A DNA stretch of 64,000 nucleotides from Marinilabilia rubra (GTDB lineage Bacteria; Bacteroidota; Bacteroidia; Bacteroidales; Marinilabiliaceae): positions 36,160 to 100,159 of the forward strand of contig NZ_QEWP01000016.1 in the NCBI RefSeq assembly GCF_003121985.1, given 5' to 3'. Positions 33,958 through 43,115 of the stretch are shown here, one piece after another. The notes under the pieces were generated by a model. That model was not told the origin of the DNA. It ran no database searches and worked only from the letters and a program-made list of their open reading frames with translations. The position numbers and the translations under genes are program-made. How positions within the stretch are numbered: the stretch's first letter is position 1; the number at the start of each line of letters is the position of its first letter.

Positions 33958-35160
33958 TTAGCTAAATAATTTTTCTAAAACTCCACCATCAGATAAAGTT
34001 CCCATTGCCCCATTCTTTACAGATTCTTCATCAAAAGAATCCACTCCATCCGCTTCCAAGCCAGGCTTAACAATAAAGAAGGGCACCGGATCGGAGGTAT
34101 GAGTCCTTAATTCGCAGGGAGTTGGATGATCAGGTAACAAAGCAATAGCTACTTCCTCATCCAACTGATTTAACCCTTCTAAAAGAGGCTTTAGTAATCT
34201 TTGGTCGAAATCTTCTACCACTTTCTTTTTCAAATCTTTGTCTCCTTCATGGCCAGCTTCATCGGCGGCCTCAACATGCAAAAAAACAAAATCCACTTTT
34301 TTGAGAGCCTCCACAGCTGCAGCTGCTTTACCTTCATAATTGGTATCAAACAGGCCTGTGGCACCCTCTACATGGATACTTTCCAAACCAGCCATTCCAC
34401 CAATGCCATGAATTAGGTCTACGGCAGAAATAACGGCACCTGATTTAATGCCCCAGCGTTCTTTAAAGGAAGGAAATCCCCCAGCTTTGCCAGGTGACCA
34501 GGGCCAAATAGCATTGGCAGCAGCCAATCCCTGTTCTCTACGCCTTTTATTAACCGGGTGCTTATCCAGTATTTCTATAGATTTTTTTATAAGTGACTGA
34601 AGTCTGTCAACAGTTTCAGATCCGCCCGCTTTCCCTGAGGGTAGTAAACCTTCAAAAGGCTCACCCGGGTAATCATGGGGAGGTTTACATTCAATTTCTT
34701 CAGAACCGTTTTCCATCATCATAAGATTCCGGTAGCTAACGCCCTGATGAAATTTAACACCCTCGGAGGTCAATTCATTGTTAAGTGCTTTAATCAATTC
34801 ACCTGCTTCTTCATTAGAAATATGACCACCTGAATGATTGACCAATTTTCCACCTTCAATAGTCACCAAGTTACATCTAAAAACCAGCTCATTGGGCTCA
34901 GATGGAACATTAAGGGCCGCTGCCTCTAAAACACCTCTTCCGGGAAAATATTCACGCGGATCAAGTCCCAAAATATTCATATTTGCAATCTCGCTGCCGG
35001 GATGCATCCCGTCGGGAATGGACTTTAGAAGTCCTGCCTGTCCCCTCTTGCAAAGACTATCCATCACAGGCTTCTTTGCCACCATTAATGGTGTTTTATT
35101 GTCCCATTCCGAAATTGGATTATCGGCCATTCCATCAGCCAAAACAACGATATACTTCAT
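33958..35160 (-). CDS. 2,3-BPG-independent phosphoglycerate mutase family; proposed homoserine kinase
   Basis: A 400-residue member of the alkaline phosphatase superfamily (ApgM branch). Metal and nucleophile motifs: VVLADGMADNP (residues 4-14), the serine in GMHPGSEIANM (about 55), SGGHISNEE and LLPDHPTPCELRTH near the C-terminus. Members next to thrC, in genomes without the usual ThrB, form the proposed homoserine kinase family. The adjacency to thrC here supports that job: phosphorylation of homoserine. A glycolytic mutase role cannot be excluded from sequence alone. Confidence 0.82.
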   Translation of the reverse strand: MKYIVVLADGMADNPISEWDNKTPLMVAKKPVMDSLCKRGQAGLLKSIPDGMHPGSEIANMNILGLDPREYFPGRGVLEAAALNVPSEPNELVFRCNLVTIEGGKLVNHSGGHISNEEAGELIKALNNELTSEGVKFHQGVSYRNLMMMENGSEEIECKPPHDYPGEPFEGLLPSGKAGGSETVDRLQSLIKKSIEILDKHPVNKRRREQGLAAANAIWPWSPGKAGGFPSFKERWGIKSGAVISAVDLIHGIGGMAGLESIHVEGATGLFDTNYEGKAAAAVEALKKVDFVFLHVEAADEAGHEGDKDLKKKVVEDFDQRLLKPLLEGLNQLDEEVAIALLPDHPTPCELRTHTSDPVPFFIVKPGLEADGVDSFDEESVKNGAMGTLSDGGVLEKLFS

Positions 35161-35298
35161 CTGAAATTTCTTTTTTCAAAAATAAGGCATAAGGGTTGAA
35201 AAACATTTTATTGCCTCAAATAAATTTCTCTCCAACCAAAAAATATCCGATAATTGAATCATTCAAGTGTAATCGAAAATAGCTCATATATTAAGGAA

Positions 35299-35334
35299 GC
35301 TGTTTGAAAAAAATGTACCTTTTTTTCAAACAGC
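35299..35334. terminator. terminator upstream of the threonine genes
   Basis: Arms GCTGTTTGAAAAAAA and TTTTTTTCAAACAGC (15 bp, perfect) with a 6-base loop, between asnA and the homoserine kinase-like gene. It should end the asnA transcript and isolate the threonine genes. No Thr- or Ile-rich leader peptide was found around it. Confidence 0.75.
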
Positions 35335-35369
35335 CTCAACGTCTTATGAATGGTTCTATTTATCTTCAA

Positions 35370-36410
35370 TTATACCAGCGGAATATTGTTTTCACTACAA
35401 ACCTTCCGCATTTCTTCGGGCCACAAACTTGATTGGATTTCTCCGATGTGCGCTTTGCGGAGGAAATACATGCACAAACGAGACTGTCCAATACCACCAC
35501 CTATACTCAAAGGCAACTCTCCATCTAATAAACGACGATGGAAAAGAAGCTGTTTTCTTTCAGTACAATCTTTCAATTCAAGCTGGCGCTCGAGAGCTTC
35601 TCTGTCGACTCTGATGCCCATGGAAGAAATCTCAAAAGCCCCATTAAGAACCGGGTTCCAGAGAAGAATATCTCCATTCAATCCTTCCTGCCCATTTGCT
35701 TCGGGTGTACTCCAATCATCGTAATCCGGAGCTCTCCCGTCATGTTCTTCTCCATTAGATAATTTTCCACCTATTCCGATTAAAAAGACTGCACCATATT
35801 TTTTACATATGGCGTCCTCTCTCTGTTTTGGCGTAAGATCGGGATACATTTGCAACAGATCTTCACTGTGGATAAAATGAATATTTTCAGGCAAATGTGG
35901 TGTTAAGACAGGATATTTCTCATATAGAATAAATTCAGTCCTTTTCAGCACCTCATAAATACGTTCCACATTTTTTTTCAGGAATTCCACATTTCTATCT
36001 TCTTTAACCATATGTCGTTCCCAATCCCACTGATCTACGTAGATGGAGTGCGTATTATCCATAATTTCGTCGGGTCGAATGGCATTCATGTCGGTATAAA
36101 TACCATACCCCGGTTCAATGTCGTAATCAGCCAAAACCATTCTTTTCCATTTGGCCAAACTATGCACAATTTCAGCTTCTCTGTCACCCAGATCTTTAAC
36201 CGGAAATGCAACAGGTCTTTCGATTCCGTTAAGGTCATCGTTAATACCTGTTCCTTTCAAAACAAACAAAGGAGCAGTAACTCTTCTTAATTTTAATTCA
36301 GACGAAAGTCCTGATTGAAAAAACTCCTTAATGATTGTAATGGCATGTTCTGTTTGCTTTAAACCCAGTAAGGGCTTGTAATTTGCGGGAAGAATTAAAT
36401 TATCTGTCAT
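35370..36410 (-). CDS. asnA: aspartate--ammonia ligase (asparagine synthetase A)
   Basis: A 346-residue class II synthetase-like enzyme that makes asparagine from aspartate and ammonia with ATP. Family blocks: SELKLRRVTAPLFV (38-51), LNGIERPVAF, VHSLAKWKRMVL, DMNAIRPDE, QWDWERH and the late GGGIGQSRLCMYFLRKAHIGEI. Length fits AsnA. It is adjacent to the threonine genes, so aspartate-derived amino acids cluster here. Confidence 0.95.
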   Translation of the reverse strand: MTDNLILPANYKPLLGLKQTEHAITIIKEFFQSGLSSELKLRRVTAPLFVLKGTGINDDLNGIERPVAFPVKDLGDREAEIVHSLAKWKRMVLADYDIEPGYGIYTDMNAIRPDEIMDNTHSIYVDQWDWERHMVKEDRNVEFLKKNVERIYEVLKRTEFILYEKYPVLTPHLPENIHFIHSEDLLQMYPDLTPKQREDAICKKYGAVFLIGIGGKLSNGEEHDGRAPDYDDWSTPEANGQEGLNGDILLWNPVLNGAFEISSMGIRVDREALERQLELKDCTERKQLLFHRRLLDGELPLSIGGGIGQSRLCMYFLRKAHIGEIQSSLWPEEMRKVCSENNIPLV

Positions 36411-36691
36411 AACTACAGTAAATCAAGAATAACTTTTGTTTGCTCTTACAAAACTACGCCCTATAATTACAATTAAAAAATTTTTACACACATTTTTTTT
36501 CATATTATCACGCTACAGACAAACATTATTGACTAATTGAAAGCTGCGCGTGATTCACTGTTGTCTATCCAAAAGTGATAAAGAATTTTGTTTTACGCCT
36601 TTCAAAATTCAATAAAAGGTTTTGGTATTTATTTATCTTTGTCCCCACAAAAACTCAGTCCTTCAACGCGAAGAACATCAGATACAGTTTG

Positions 36692-37876
36692 ATGCAACAT
36701 TCCTACAGTCAAAATATTTACCGTCTTTATATCATTAAGATTGCCAAATGGTTTATGTTGACCATGCCAATCATCATGCTCTTTTATAAAGACATGGGCT
36801 TAACCAATGAAGAGGCATTTCAACTTAAAGCCATTTACAGCATTAGCATCGTAATTTTCGAGGTACCGTCGGGCTATTTAGCAGACATTCTGGGTCGAAA
36901 GGTAACATTGATTATTGGAGCTTTTCTGGGGACTCTGGGTTTTGTTTTTTATTCATTTGGAGAGGGATTCTGGATGTTTCTGGCCGCAGAGTTAACCCTG
37001 GGAATAGGGCAAAGTTTTGTTTCAGGGGCTGATTCAGCAATGCTCTTTGATTCGTTAAAGGCAGATGGCAAAAGCAATAAATATTTAAAGTACGAAGGCA
37101 TCAATTTCTCTGTTGGAAATTATTCAGAAGCCTTAGCAGGATTAGCCGGAGGCGCTCTGGCTGAAATCAGTCTTCATTTACCTTTTTACTTTCAGACCGG
37201 TATAGCCTTTTTAGGCATTCCGGCCGCCATCACTTTATTAGAACCACCGGTAAAATCAAGCCGAAAGAAACCACGCTTTAAAGATATTCTAAATGTGGTA
37301 CATTATGCACTGGTGAAAAACAACAAATTAAGATGGAATTTGATCTACTCCTCGATAATTGGAACCTCGACCCTCACTATGGCCTGGGTTTATCAGTTGA
37401 AACTGCATGAGTTCGGTTTTTCCGAATTATTCATTGGAGGCACTGCAACCGTATTAAATTTACTTGTAGGTACTGTAACGCTGTTCTCCTCAAAGCTAAA
37501 AAACAACATGGGGAGTCGAGTAACTGTCTTAAGCACAAGCCTTCTAATCACTGGTGGATTTATACTGGCCGGCCTTTCTTCAGATGCCTTGTTTTTTCTC
37601 CCTGTTCTTGGAATATTCTACATGGCCAGGGGCATTGCAACTCCGGTTCTAAAAGATTATATCAATCAAATAACCCCCTCTGAAATCCGGGCTACCGTTT
37701 TGTCTGTGAGAAGCCTGCTCATTAGGGGCATATTCGCGATTGTTGCACCATTATTCGGCTGGCTAAGCGATGAATTATCTCTTTCTCAGGCATTATGGAT
37801 CATTGGACTTGTGTTTTTTACATTGTCACTATCAACAGTTACCTTGTTCCTGAGAACTTTAAAAGTACGCCATTGA
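36692..37876 (+). CDS. MFS transporter
   Basis: About 394 residues from the ATG at 36692 (MQHSYSQNIYRLYIIK); the longer frame from 36575 adds 39 unlikely residues and crosses a promoter-like TATCTTTG at 36634-36641. Twelve helices are visible with the MFS loop GYLADILGRKVTLIIG between helices 2 and 3 and VPSGYLAD ahead of it. It resembles multidrug or unknown-substrate efflux members. It stands alone; the substrate is unknown. Confidence 0.8.
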   Translation: MQHSYSQNIYRLYIIKIAKWFMLTMPIIMLFYKDMGLTNEEAFQLKAIYSISIVIFEVPSGYLADILGRKVTLIIGAFLGTLGFVFYSFGEGFWMFLAAELTLGIGQSFVSGADSAMLFDSLKADGKSNKYLKYEGINFSVGNYSEALAGLAGGALAEISLHLPFYFQTGIAFLGIPAAITLLEPPVKSSRKKPRFKDILNVVHYALVKNNKLRWNLIYSSIIGTSTLTMAWVYQLKLHEFGFSELFIGGTATVLNLLVGTVTLFSSKLKNNMGSRVTVLSTSLLITGGFILAGLSSDALFFLPVLGIFYMARGIATPVLKDYINQITPSEIRATVLSVRSLLIRGIFAIVAPLFGWLSDELSLSQALWIIGLVFFTLSLSTVTLFLRTLKVRH

Positions 37877-37878
37877 TA

Positions 37879-38646
37879 TTACAAGTCTATTTCAAGTCCA
37901 TCCTGCCCCAGAAAAACATTTGGCGGCAATTTTTCCGAGGTTTCTGCATGAAGGCCAATATTATGACTCATGTGGGTAATGTATGCTTTTTCAGGATTGA
38001 TTTGCTCAATCATCACGAGTGCCTGCTCCAGGTTGAAATGCGAAATATGGTTTTTTATCCGCAAACCATTTATCACCAAAACTTTTGATCCTTTAAGCTT
38101 TTCAATACTCTCATCCGGAATATAACTGGCATCAGTAATGTACGAAAAATTCCGGATTCTGAAGCCCAAAACCGGCATCTTGTGATGATAAACTCTTATT
38201 GGTAATATCTCTTCGCCAAAAAGCGGGAAAGGCCGGCGCTCAATTTTATTTAGCACTAATTCAGGTGCTCCGGGATACTTTTCATCCATTGCTTTAAAAG
38301 CATAGGAGAATTCGTTTTTAAGGGCATTCAACGTTGGTTCTTCGCCATAAAGATTTACTGCCTGCCGGTTGATCCAGTTAAAAGCACGTACATCGTCCAA
38401 TCCGGCAGTGTGGTCTTTATGTTCATGAGTAAATAAAATCGCGTCCAGTTTTTTCGTCTGCGAAGCCAGCATTTGTTGCCGAAAATCAGGTCCGGCATCA
38501 ACAACAATCACATGATTGCCCATCTCAATTTTAACGGACGACCGTAAACGTTTATCTCTGGGATCTTTAGATTTGCATACTTTACAATCACAGGCAATCA
38601 TGGGAACTCCCATTGATGTGCCTGTTCCCAAAAGTGTAACTTTCAA
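37879..38646 (-). CDS. MBL-fold hydrolase, PhnP-like
   Basis: A 255-residue MBL-fold protein of the PhnP/RNase Z-like branch. It opens with LLGTGTSMGVPMIACDCKVC, whose CxCxxC pattern is typical of this branch, then VDAGPDFRQQ, the metal motif FTHEHKDHTAGLDD (near 72-85), ITDASYI and the late ITHMSHNI. PhnP is a cyclic-phosphate diesterase, but no phn genes are near, so a general phosphodiesterase role is safer. It converges with the MFS gene, with only 2 bases between stop codons. Confidence 0.87.
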   Translation of the reverse strand: MKVTLLGTGTSMGVPMIACDCKVCKSKDPRDKRLRSSVKIEMGNHVIVVDAGPDFRQQMLASQTKKLDAILFTHEHKDHTAGLDDVRAFNWINRQAVNLYGEEPTLNALKNEFSYAFKAMDEKYPGAPELVLNKIERRPFPLFGEEILPIRVYHHKMPVLGFRIRNFSYITDASYIPDESIEKLKGSKVLVINGLRIKNHISHFNLEQALVMIEQINPEKAYITHMSHNIGLHAETSEKLPPNVFLGQDGLEIDL

Positions 38647-38805
38647 AGTTTTTGTTTTTTAATAAGAATTCAACAAAGTTCTGTAAAAATAGTAAGTCCT
38701 GCCCACCCTTCCAAAATCAAAATCGAGGTTGGAGAGGGAGTTATCCCTTTTTACCTCTAAACCAAATCTTGTTTTTAATGTTTAGTTAAATAAAAAGAAC
38801 AAACT

Positions 38806-39354
38806 ATGAAGATTAAAACATTTTTATTTTCCGTCCTTTTCATTCTGCCTCTTGCATTCGCCTCTGCCCAATCCGGTTTTTACGATTTCACAGTAAAAAC
38901 ACTGGCTGGTGAAGATTTTGACTTGGCAGCCCTTGAGGGTAAAAAAGTAATGGTCGTCAACACTGCCAGCAAATGCGGCCTCACCCCTCAATATGAACAA
39001 CTTCAGGCTATTTATGAGCAGTACGGAGGAGATAACTTCGTCATTATTGGCTTTCCGGCCAACAACTTCATGAACCAGGAACCTGGTACTGCCGAAGAAA
39101 TCAGGGAATTTTGCTCAGTGAATTATGGAGTTACCTTTCCTATGATGGCCAAAGTCAGTGTAAAAGGTGACGATCAACACCCACTTTATCAATGGTTAAC
39201 CCAGAAAGAAAAAAACGGGTACAAAGACAGTAAAGTGCAGTGGAACTTCCAAAAGTACCTGATAAGTCCAGATGGTGAACTTCAGAAAGTGGTACCTCCG
39301 AAAATAAAACCAGACAATTCGGAGATAATATCCTGGATTACTGACGAGCAATAA
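38806..39354 (+). CDS. glutathione peroxidase family protein, exported
   Basis: A 182-residue GPx-family thiol peroxidase with a signal peptide (AFASAQS). The peroxidatic Cys is Cys57 in NTASKCGLTPQY; VQWNFQKYLI holds the Trp-Asn of the active site. The usual FPCNQF segment is FPANNF here, so the tetrad Gln is Asn and the neighbouring Cys is Ala. It probably uses thioredoxin-like reductants in the periplasm. The upstream gene is divergent, and a long inverted repeat follows. Confidence 0.88.
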   Translation: MKIKTFLFSVLFILPLAFASAQSGFYDFTVKTLAGEDFDLAALEGKKVMVVNTASKCGLTPQYEQLQAIYEQYGGDNFVIIGFPANNFMNQEPGTAEEIREFCSVNYGVTFPMMAKVSVKGDDQHPLYQWLTQKEKNGYKDSKVQWNFQKYLISPDGELQKVVPPKIKPDNSEIISWITDEQ

Positions 39355-39414
39355 CAAAATTTCATACAAGCAATCAGAGTCAGGCCTTCAAGGTTTGCTA
39401 AATTTCTCTGATTG

Positions 39415-39491
39415 AAAAACGAAGGATTTTTCTAATTTTACCGAAATCAACATTTGATTCTGGTTAAAAACAATTGAAATCCTTCGTTTTT
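39415..39491. other. 15-bp inverted repeat abutting the helicase-nuclease start codon
   Basis: Arms AAAAACGAAGGATTT (39415-39429) and AAATCCTTCGTTTTT (39477-39491) are perfect complements with a 47-base loop; two more Ts and then the ATG at 39494 follow. It can be a terminator for the peroxidase gene. Because it ends 2 bases before the start codon, it also replaces the space where a ribosome-binding site would be. Confidence 0.6.
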
Positions 39492-39493
39492 TT

Positions 39494-42400
39494 ATGTCTC
39501 AACTCAATATATACAGAGCATCTGCAGGTTCGGGAAAAACCTTTACCCTCACCCGGGAGTTTATTAGGTTACTTTTTCGTGAACCTTTTGATTACCGACA
39601 TATTCTGGCTGTAACATTTACCAATAAAGCCACTGCCGAAATGCGACAACGCATTCTGCAAAAGCTATTTGAACTGGGTTACACCACCGACAAAAAACCG
39701 GATTACCTGGAAGAGCTAATGAAGGAGCTTGAGTTTTCAGAATCTCAGGTAAGAACAAGAGCCCAGTTAATATTACGCCTTCTACTCCACGATTTTTCTC
39801 GTTTTTCGGTAAGCACAATTGATAGTTTTTTTCAACAGATTATCAGAGCTTTTGCTCGTGATGCCGGACTGCAGCTTGGTTTTCGTACCGAATTGGATCA
39901 TCAGTCCATTATGGTACAAGCCATTGACCGCGTAGTTCTGGAAATGGATATGAAAGGTCATGAAACCCTGAAAAAGTGGTTACTAGACTTCGCTGAAAAG
40001 AAAATTCTTGAGGGCAAAAGCTGGAATATCAACAGAGAGATAAGTTCTTTTTCAGAGGAAATTTTCAAAGAAGCTTATCAATCTGTAGCGGGCTCTTTAT
40101 CGGAAAAACTGGCCGATCGGAAATTCATGAGCCGCTACCTCTCTCAGCTTCATGCTATAATTAGGGACTATGAAAAGCAACTCCAACAGATTGGAGAAGA
40201 TGGATTGGCCATCATTCAAAAATGGGATCTGGATATTTCCAAGCATTTCAATAACGGAAGCCGGAGTAAAGTCCTGTTATTTAAAAAGATGGCTAACCAG
40301 GAAAAGTACAACGAAGAACAGGTCTATGCACTTCACAATAATGTGGAAACATGGCAAAAGAAAAGCAATCCAGAACATATAAATATAGCCATTGAAGGAG
40401 CATTTAATGATGGACTGAACCAGTTATTGGGACAAATAATTGACTTGTTTGGAAAAGAAAAGCATGATTATCTAACGGCCAAAGCAATAATCAGGAATTT
40501 TTATACTTTAGGAATTATCAATGATGTGAACCAGAAGATTCTGGAAGTCTCCCGTGAGCAGAATGTTTTTCTATTGGCAGGCACCAACCATCTGCTTACC
40601 AGAATCATTCGCAAAGATGAAGCTCCTTTTATTTACGAAAGAACCGGAACTCGTTATTCCCATTACATGATTGACGAGTTTCAGGATACTTCCTCTTTGC
40701 AATATGCCAATTTCCGTCCACTAATCAACAACAGTCTTGCGGAGGATCAGTTTGCTATGTTGGTAGGAGATGTAAAGCAATCAATTTACCGTTGGCGCAA
40801 CTCTGACTGGACACTTCTGGCTGAAAAAGTAGAGAATGACTTTAGCACCTTTGGCTCAAATGTCCAAACACTTGATACTAACTGGCGAAGCAGTGCCAAT
40901 GTCATAGCATTTAACAATAGTTTTTTTGAGCATGCATCAAAAGCATTACAAGCCCAACTGCTGCATAGAATGCCCGAAAATCTTGAAGCCGGAGCAAATG
41001 GTGTTGATCACAAAATAATGGAGGCCTATCATGATGTTATTCAGAAACCAGCACCTAACAAATCCTCTGATGGAGGGAATGTCAGGTTTTCTTTTCTTGA
41101 AGCCGCCAACAAAGATGAATTCCGGGAAACCGCACTAAAAGCTGCGGTTGATCAGATAGGACATATATTGAATAATGGCTACTCCCCCTCCGATATTTGT
41201 GTTTTAGTCAGAAAAAAAGACGAAGGCATAGCCATCACAAACGCCTTGTTGTCCGGGGAATACCATCCGCATGGCACTCCCCTTCCGGTTATCAGTAATG
41301 AGACGTTGCGTTTAAACAGCTCACCGGCAGTTTTATTTATCATCAATCATTTAAAATTCATTATATCTCCTGATGACAAAGTTCTTGAGGCTTTTATTCG
41401 TCTTCATTGGGAGCGTTCCCGAAGGGAAGCTGAAGAGGCAGAATTTAATGCTTCGGAAGTTTTTCATAATGCTGAAACCGCCTCGTCCTGGGAAGAACAT
41501 CTTGGATTTTTGAAAAACCGTCAGCAATTACCTCTTTACGATCTTGCTGATGAACTGGTAAGACTTCTTCCAGAAAGCATAAGATCTGAGCAGGGCATTT
41601 ATCTGCAAGCTTTACTAAACAGCATAAACAATTTTTCTTCACAGGAAACAGCCGACTTAAGCTTGTTTCTGGATCAATGGGAAAAAAGAGGACAATTTGA
41701 TACCGTAATGGTTCCTGAAAGTCAGGAGGCCATCAGAGTTATGACTATCCACAAATCCAAAGGACTGGAGTTCAAAGCTGTAGTATTGCCATTTTGCAAC
41801 TGGGACCTGGATGCCAACAAGGTTCAAAACTTATTATGGTGCCAGCCCCGAAAAGCACCATTTAATGAGTTGGATCTGGTGCCGGTAAACTATGAAAAAT
41901 CTTTGCTTGATTCTCATTTTGTCAATGAATATCTGGAAGAACTAATGCATCAGTATATCGACAATCTGAATTTGCTTTATGTAGCATTTACAAGAGCTGA
42001 GCAAGTTCTTTGTGCATTTTGCCAAAGAAAGAAAAAAGAACCGGTCGAACTGGCAACCGTTTCGGATTTGCTTTGGTTTCATTTTGAGGCAAGAGAATCA
42101 GATCAAAACGAGTTACCGGGAGAATGGGACGGAGTTACATATAATTATACTCTTGGAAATTTTGGAACTATTAATCAAAAGAAAACTTCCAAAACCCCAA
42201 ATGGCTCAGCCAACCGGTTTACTTCTACCAGAAATCTTCCAACAATGGAGACTTTTGCGTTCAGAGATCGTGTAGCCATCCACCTTGAGAGTGGTGAATA
42301 TTTTGAAGAAGCAGGAACCGAAAGCGGCTCGACTTATGGAAAAGTTATGCATCATGCATTTGAACTCATTTCTCACAAGAGTGACTTGAATGATGCATTA

Positions 42401-42772
42401 AAAACGTTGTGGTTTGAAGGTAAAATTGATGAGAAGGAACAAACCGAATTAAAGGAAAAGATGGAAAAATGGTTGAGTCACCCTGAAGTTGAAGATTGGT
42501 TTAACGGGACCTATAAAGTGCTTTCAGAAGTAGCCATTTTACATCAAAACATTCGTCGTCCTGACCGGGTAATGATAAATAAAAATAAAACCATTGTTGT
42601 TGATTATAAATTTGGAAAAGCAGAATCGGCTAAACACCAACAACAGGTTAAAGGATATATGAATAAGATTAAAGAGATGGGCTATCCCAATGTGAAAGGT
42701 TTTATTTGGTATGTTTCACAAGAGGAAGTGGTACGCGTGGATAATGAAATTGTGCAGGGAACTCTGTTTTGA
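39494..42772 (+). CDS. UvrD/RecB-type helicase-nuclease, AddA-like
   Basis: A 1092-residue superfamily 1A helicase. Motifs: Walker A ASAGSGKTFTL (residues 10-20), LAVTFTNKATAEMRQR (Ia), YMIDEFQDTSSLQ (II, about 393-405), LVGDVKQSIYRWR (III), LDTNWRSS (IV), VMTIHKSKGLEF (V), LLYVAFTRAEQVL (VI). The C-terminus carries a PD-(D/E)XK nuclease: GSTYGKVMHHAFE and the IVVDYKFGKAE motif near 1045-1055. It should process double-strand DNA ends in recombination. The usual AddB-like partner is not adjacent. The start is supported by the family N-terminus. Confidence 0.9.
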   Translation: MSQLNIYRASAGSGKTFTLTREFIRLLFREPFDYRHILAVTFTNKATAEMRQRILQKLFELGYTTDKKPDYLEELMKELEFSESQVRTRAQLILRLLLHDFSRFSVSTIDSFFQQIIRAFARDAGLQLGFRTELDHQSIMVQAIDRVVLEMDMKGHETLKKWLLDFAEKKILEGKSWNINREISSFSEEIFKEAYQSVAGSLSEKLADRKFMSRYLSQLHAIIRDYEKQLQQIGEDGLAIIQKWDLDISKHFNNGSRSKVLLFKKMANQEKYNEEQVYALHNNVETWQKKSNPEHINIAIEGAFNDGLNQLLGQIIDLFGKEKHDYLTAKAIIRNFYTLGIINDVNQKILEVSREQNVFLLAGTNHLLTRIIRKDEAPFIYERTGTRYSHYMIDEFQDTSSLQYANFRPLINNSLAEDQFAMLVGDVKQSIYRWRNSDWTLLAEKVENDFSTFGSNVQTLDTNWRSSANVIAFNNSFFEHASKALQAQLLHRMPENLEAGANGVDHKIMEAYHDVIQKPAPNKSSDGGNVRFSFLEAANKDEFRETALKAAVDQIGHILNNGYSPSDICVLVRKKDEGIAITNALLSGEYHPHGTPLPVISNETLRLNSSPAVLFIINHLKFIISPDDKVLEAFIRLHWERSRREAEEAEFNASEVFHNAETASSWEEHLGFLKNRQQLPLYDLADELVRLLPESIRSEQGIYLQALLNSINNFSSQETADLSLFLDQWEKRGQFDTVMVPESQEAIRVMTIHKSKGLEFKAVVLPFCNWDLDANKVQNLLWCQPRKAPFNELDLVPVNYEKSLLDSHFVNEYLEELMHQYIDNLNLLYVAFTRAEQVLCAFCQRKKKEPVELATVSDLLWFHFEARESDQNELPGEWDGVTYNYTLGNFGTINQKKTSKTPNGSANRFTSTRNLPTMETFAFRDRVAIHLESGEYFEEAGTESGSTYGKVMHHAFELISHKSDLNDALKTLWFEGKIDEKEQTELKEKMEKWLSHPEVEDWFNGTYKVLSEVAILHQNIRRPDRVMINKNKTIVVDYKFGKAESAKHQQQVKGYMNKIKEMGYPNVKGFIWYVSQEEVVRVDNEIVQGTLF

Positions 42773-42930
42773 TTGCTTCCCGGAAGTTATCCCTAACGCG
42801 CATATTTGCCGCTCAGCTCTGCTGCTTTAATTACAAAGAATCGGCGTTTTTTTTAGCTCAGGATTAGTAAACCTATCTTAAAAACAAGCAAGACACGAAA
42901 TAACAGCATGACCAACATTTAAAACAACGA

Positions 42931-43081
42931 TGGATTACAAATCCACTACTAAATGATGCGGATTGCAAATCCGCATCAGCCAGGAGTTTGGGCAAAGGTG
43001 GATTATAAATCCCCTTCAGCCTGATCATCAAAAAATATACATCAATTCATATCATCAAAAACGGCGGATCAAAGTCCGCCG
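42931..43081. repeat. cluster of four REP-like palindromes
   Basis: Four short palindromes of one family: TGGATT-ACA-AATCCA (42931-42945), GATGCGGATT-GCA-AATCCGCATC (42955-42977), GGATT-ATA-AATCC (43000-43012) and CGGCGGA-TCAAAG-TCCGCCG (43062-43081). The first three share GGATT-NNA-AATCC. They lie in the 343-base gap 42773-43115 after the helicase-nuclease gene, which has no other feature. RAYT-type mobilisation is possible, since a RAYT gene lies at 15816, but the palindromes lack an obvious GTAG. Confidence 0.65.
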
Positions 43082-43115
43082 CTAACATAAACAATTGTTT
43101 CTACATTCAGAAAAC

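Noticed and set aside
35161..35369. A Thr/Ile attenuator before the threonine genes
   Set aside because: The hairpin is there, but no leader ORF with Thr or Ile codon runs was found; a plain terminator of asnA explains it.
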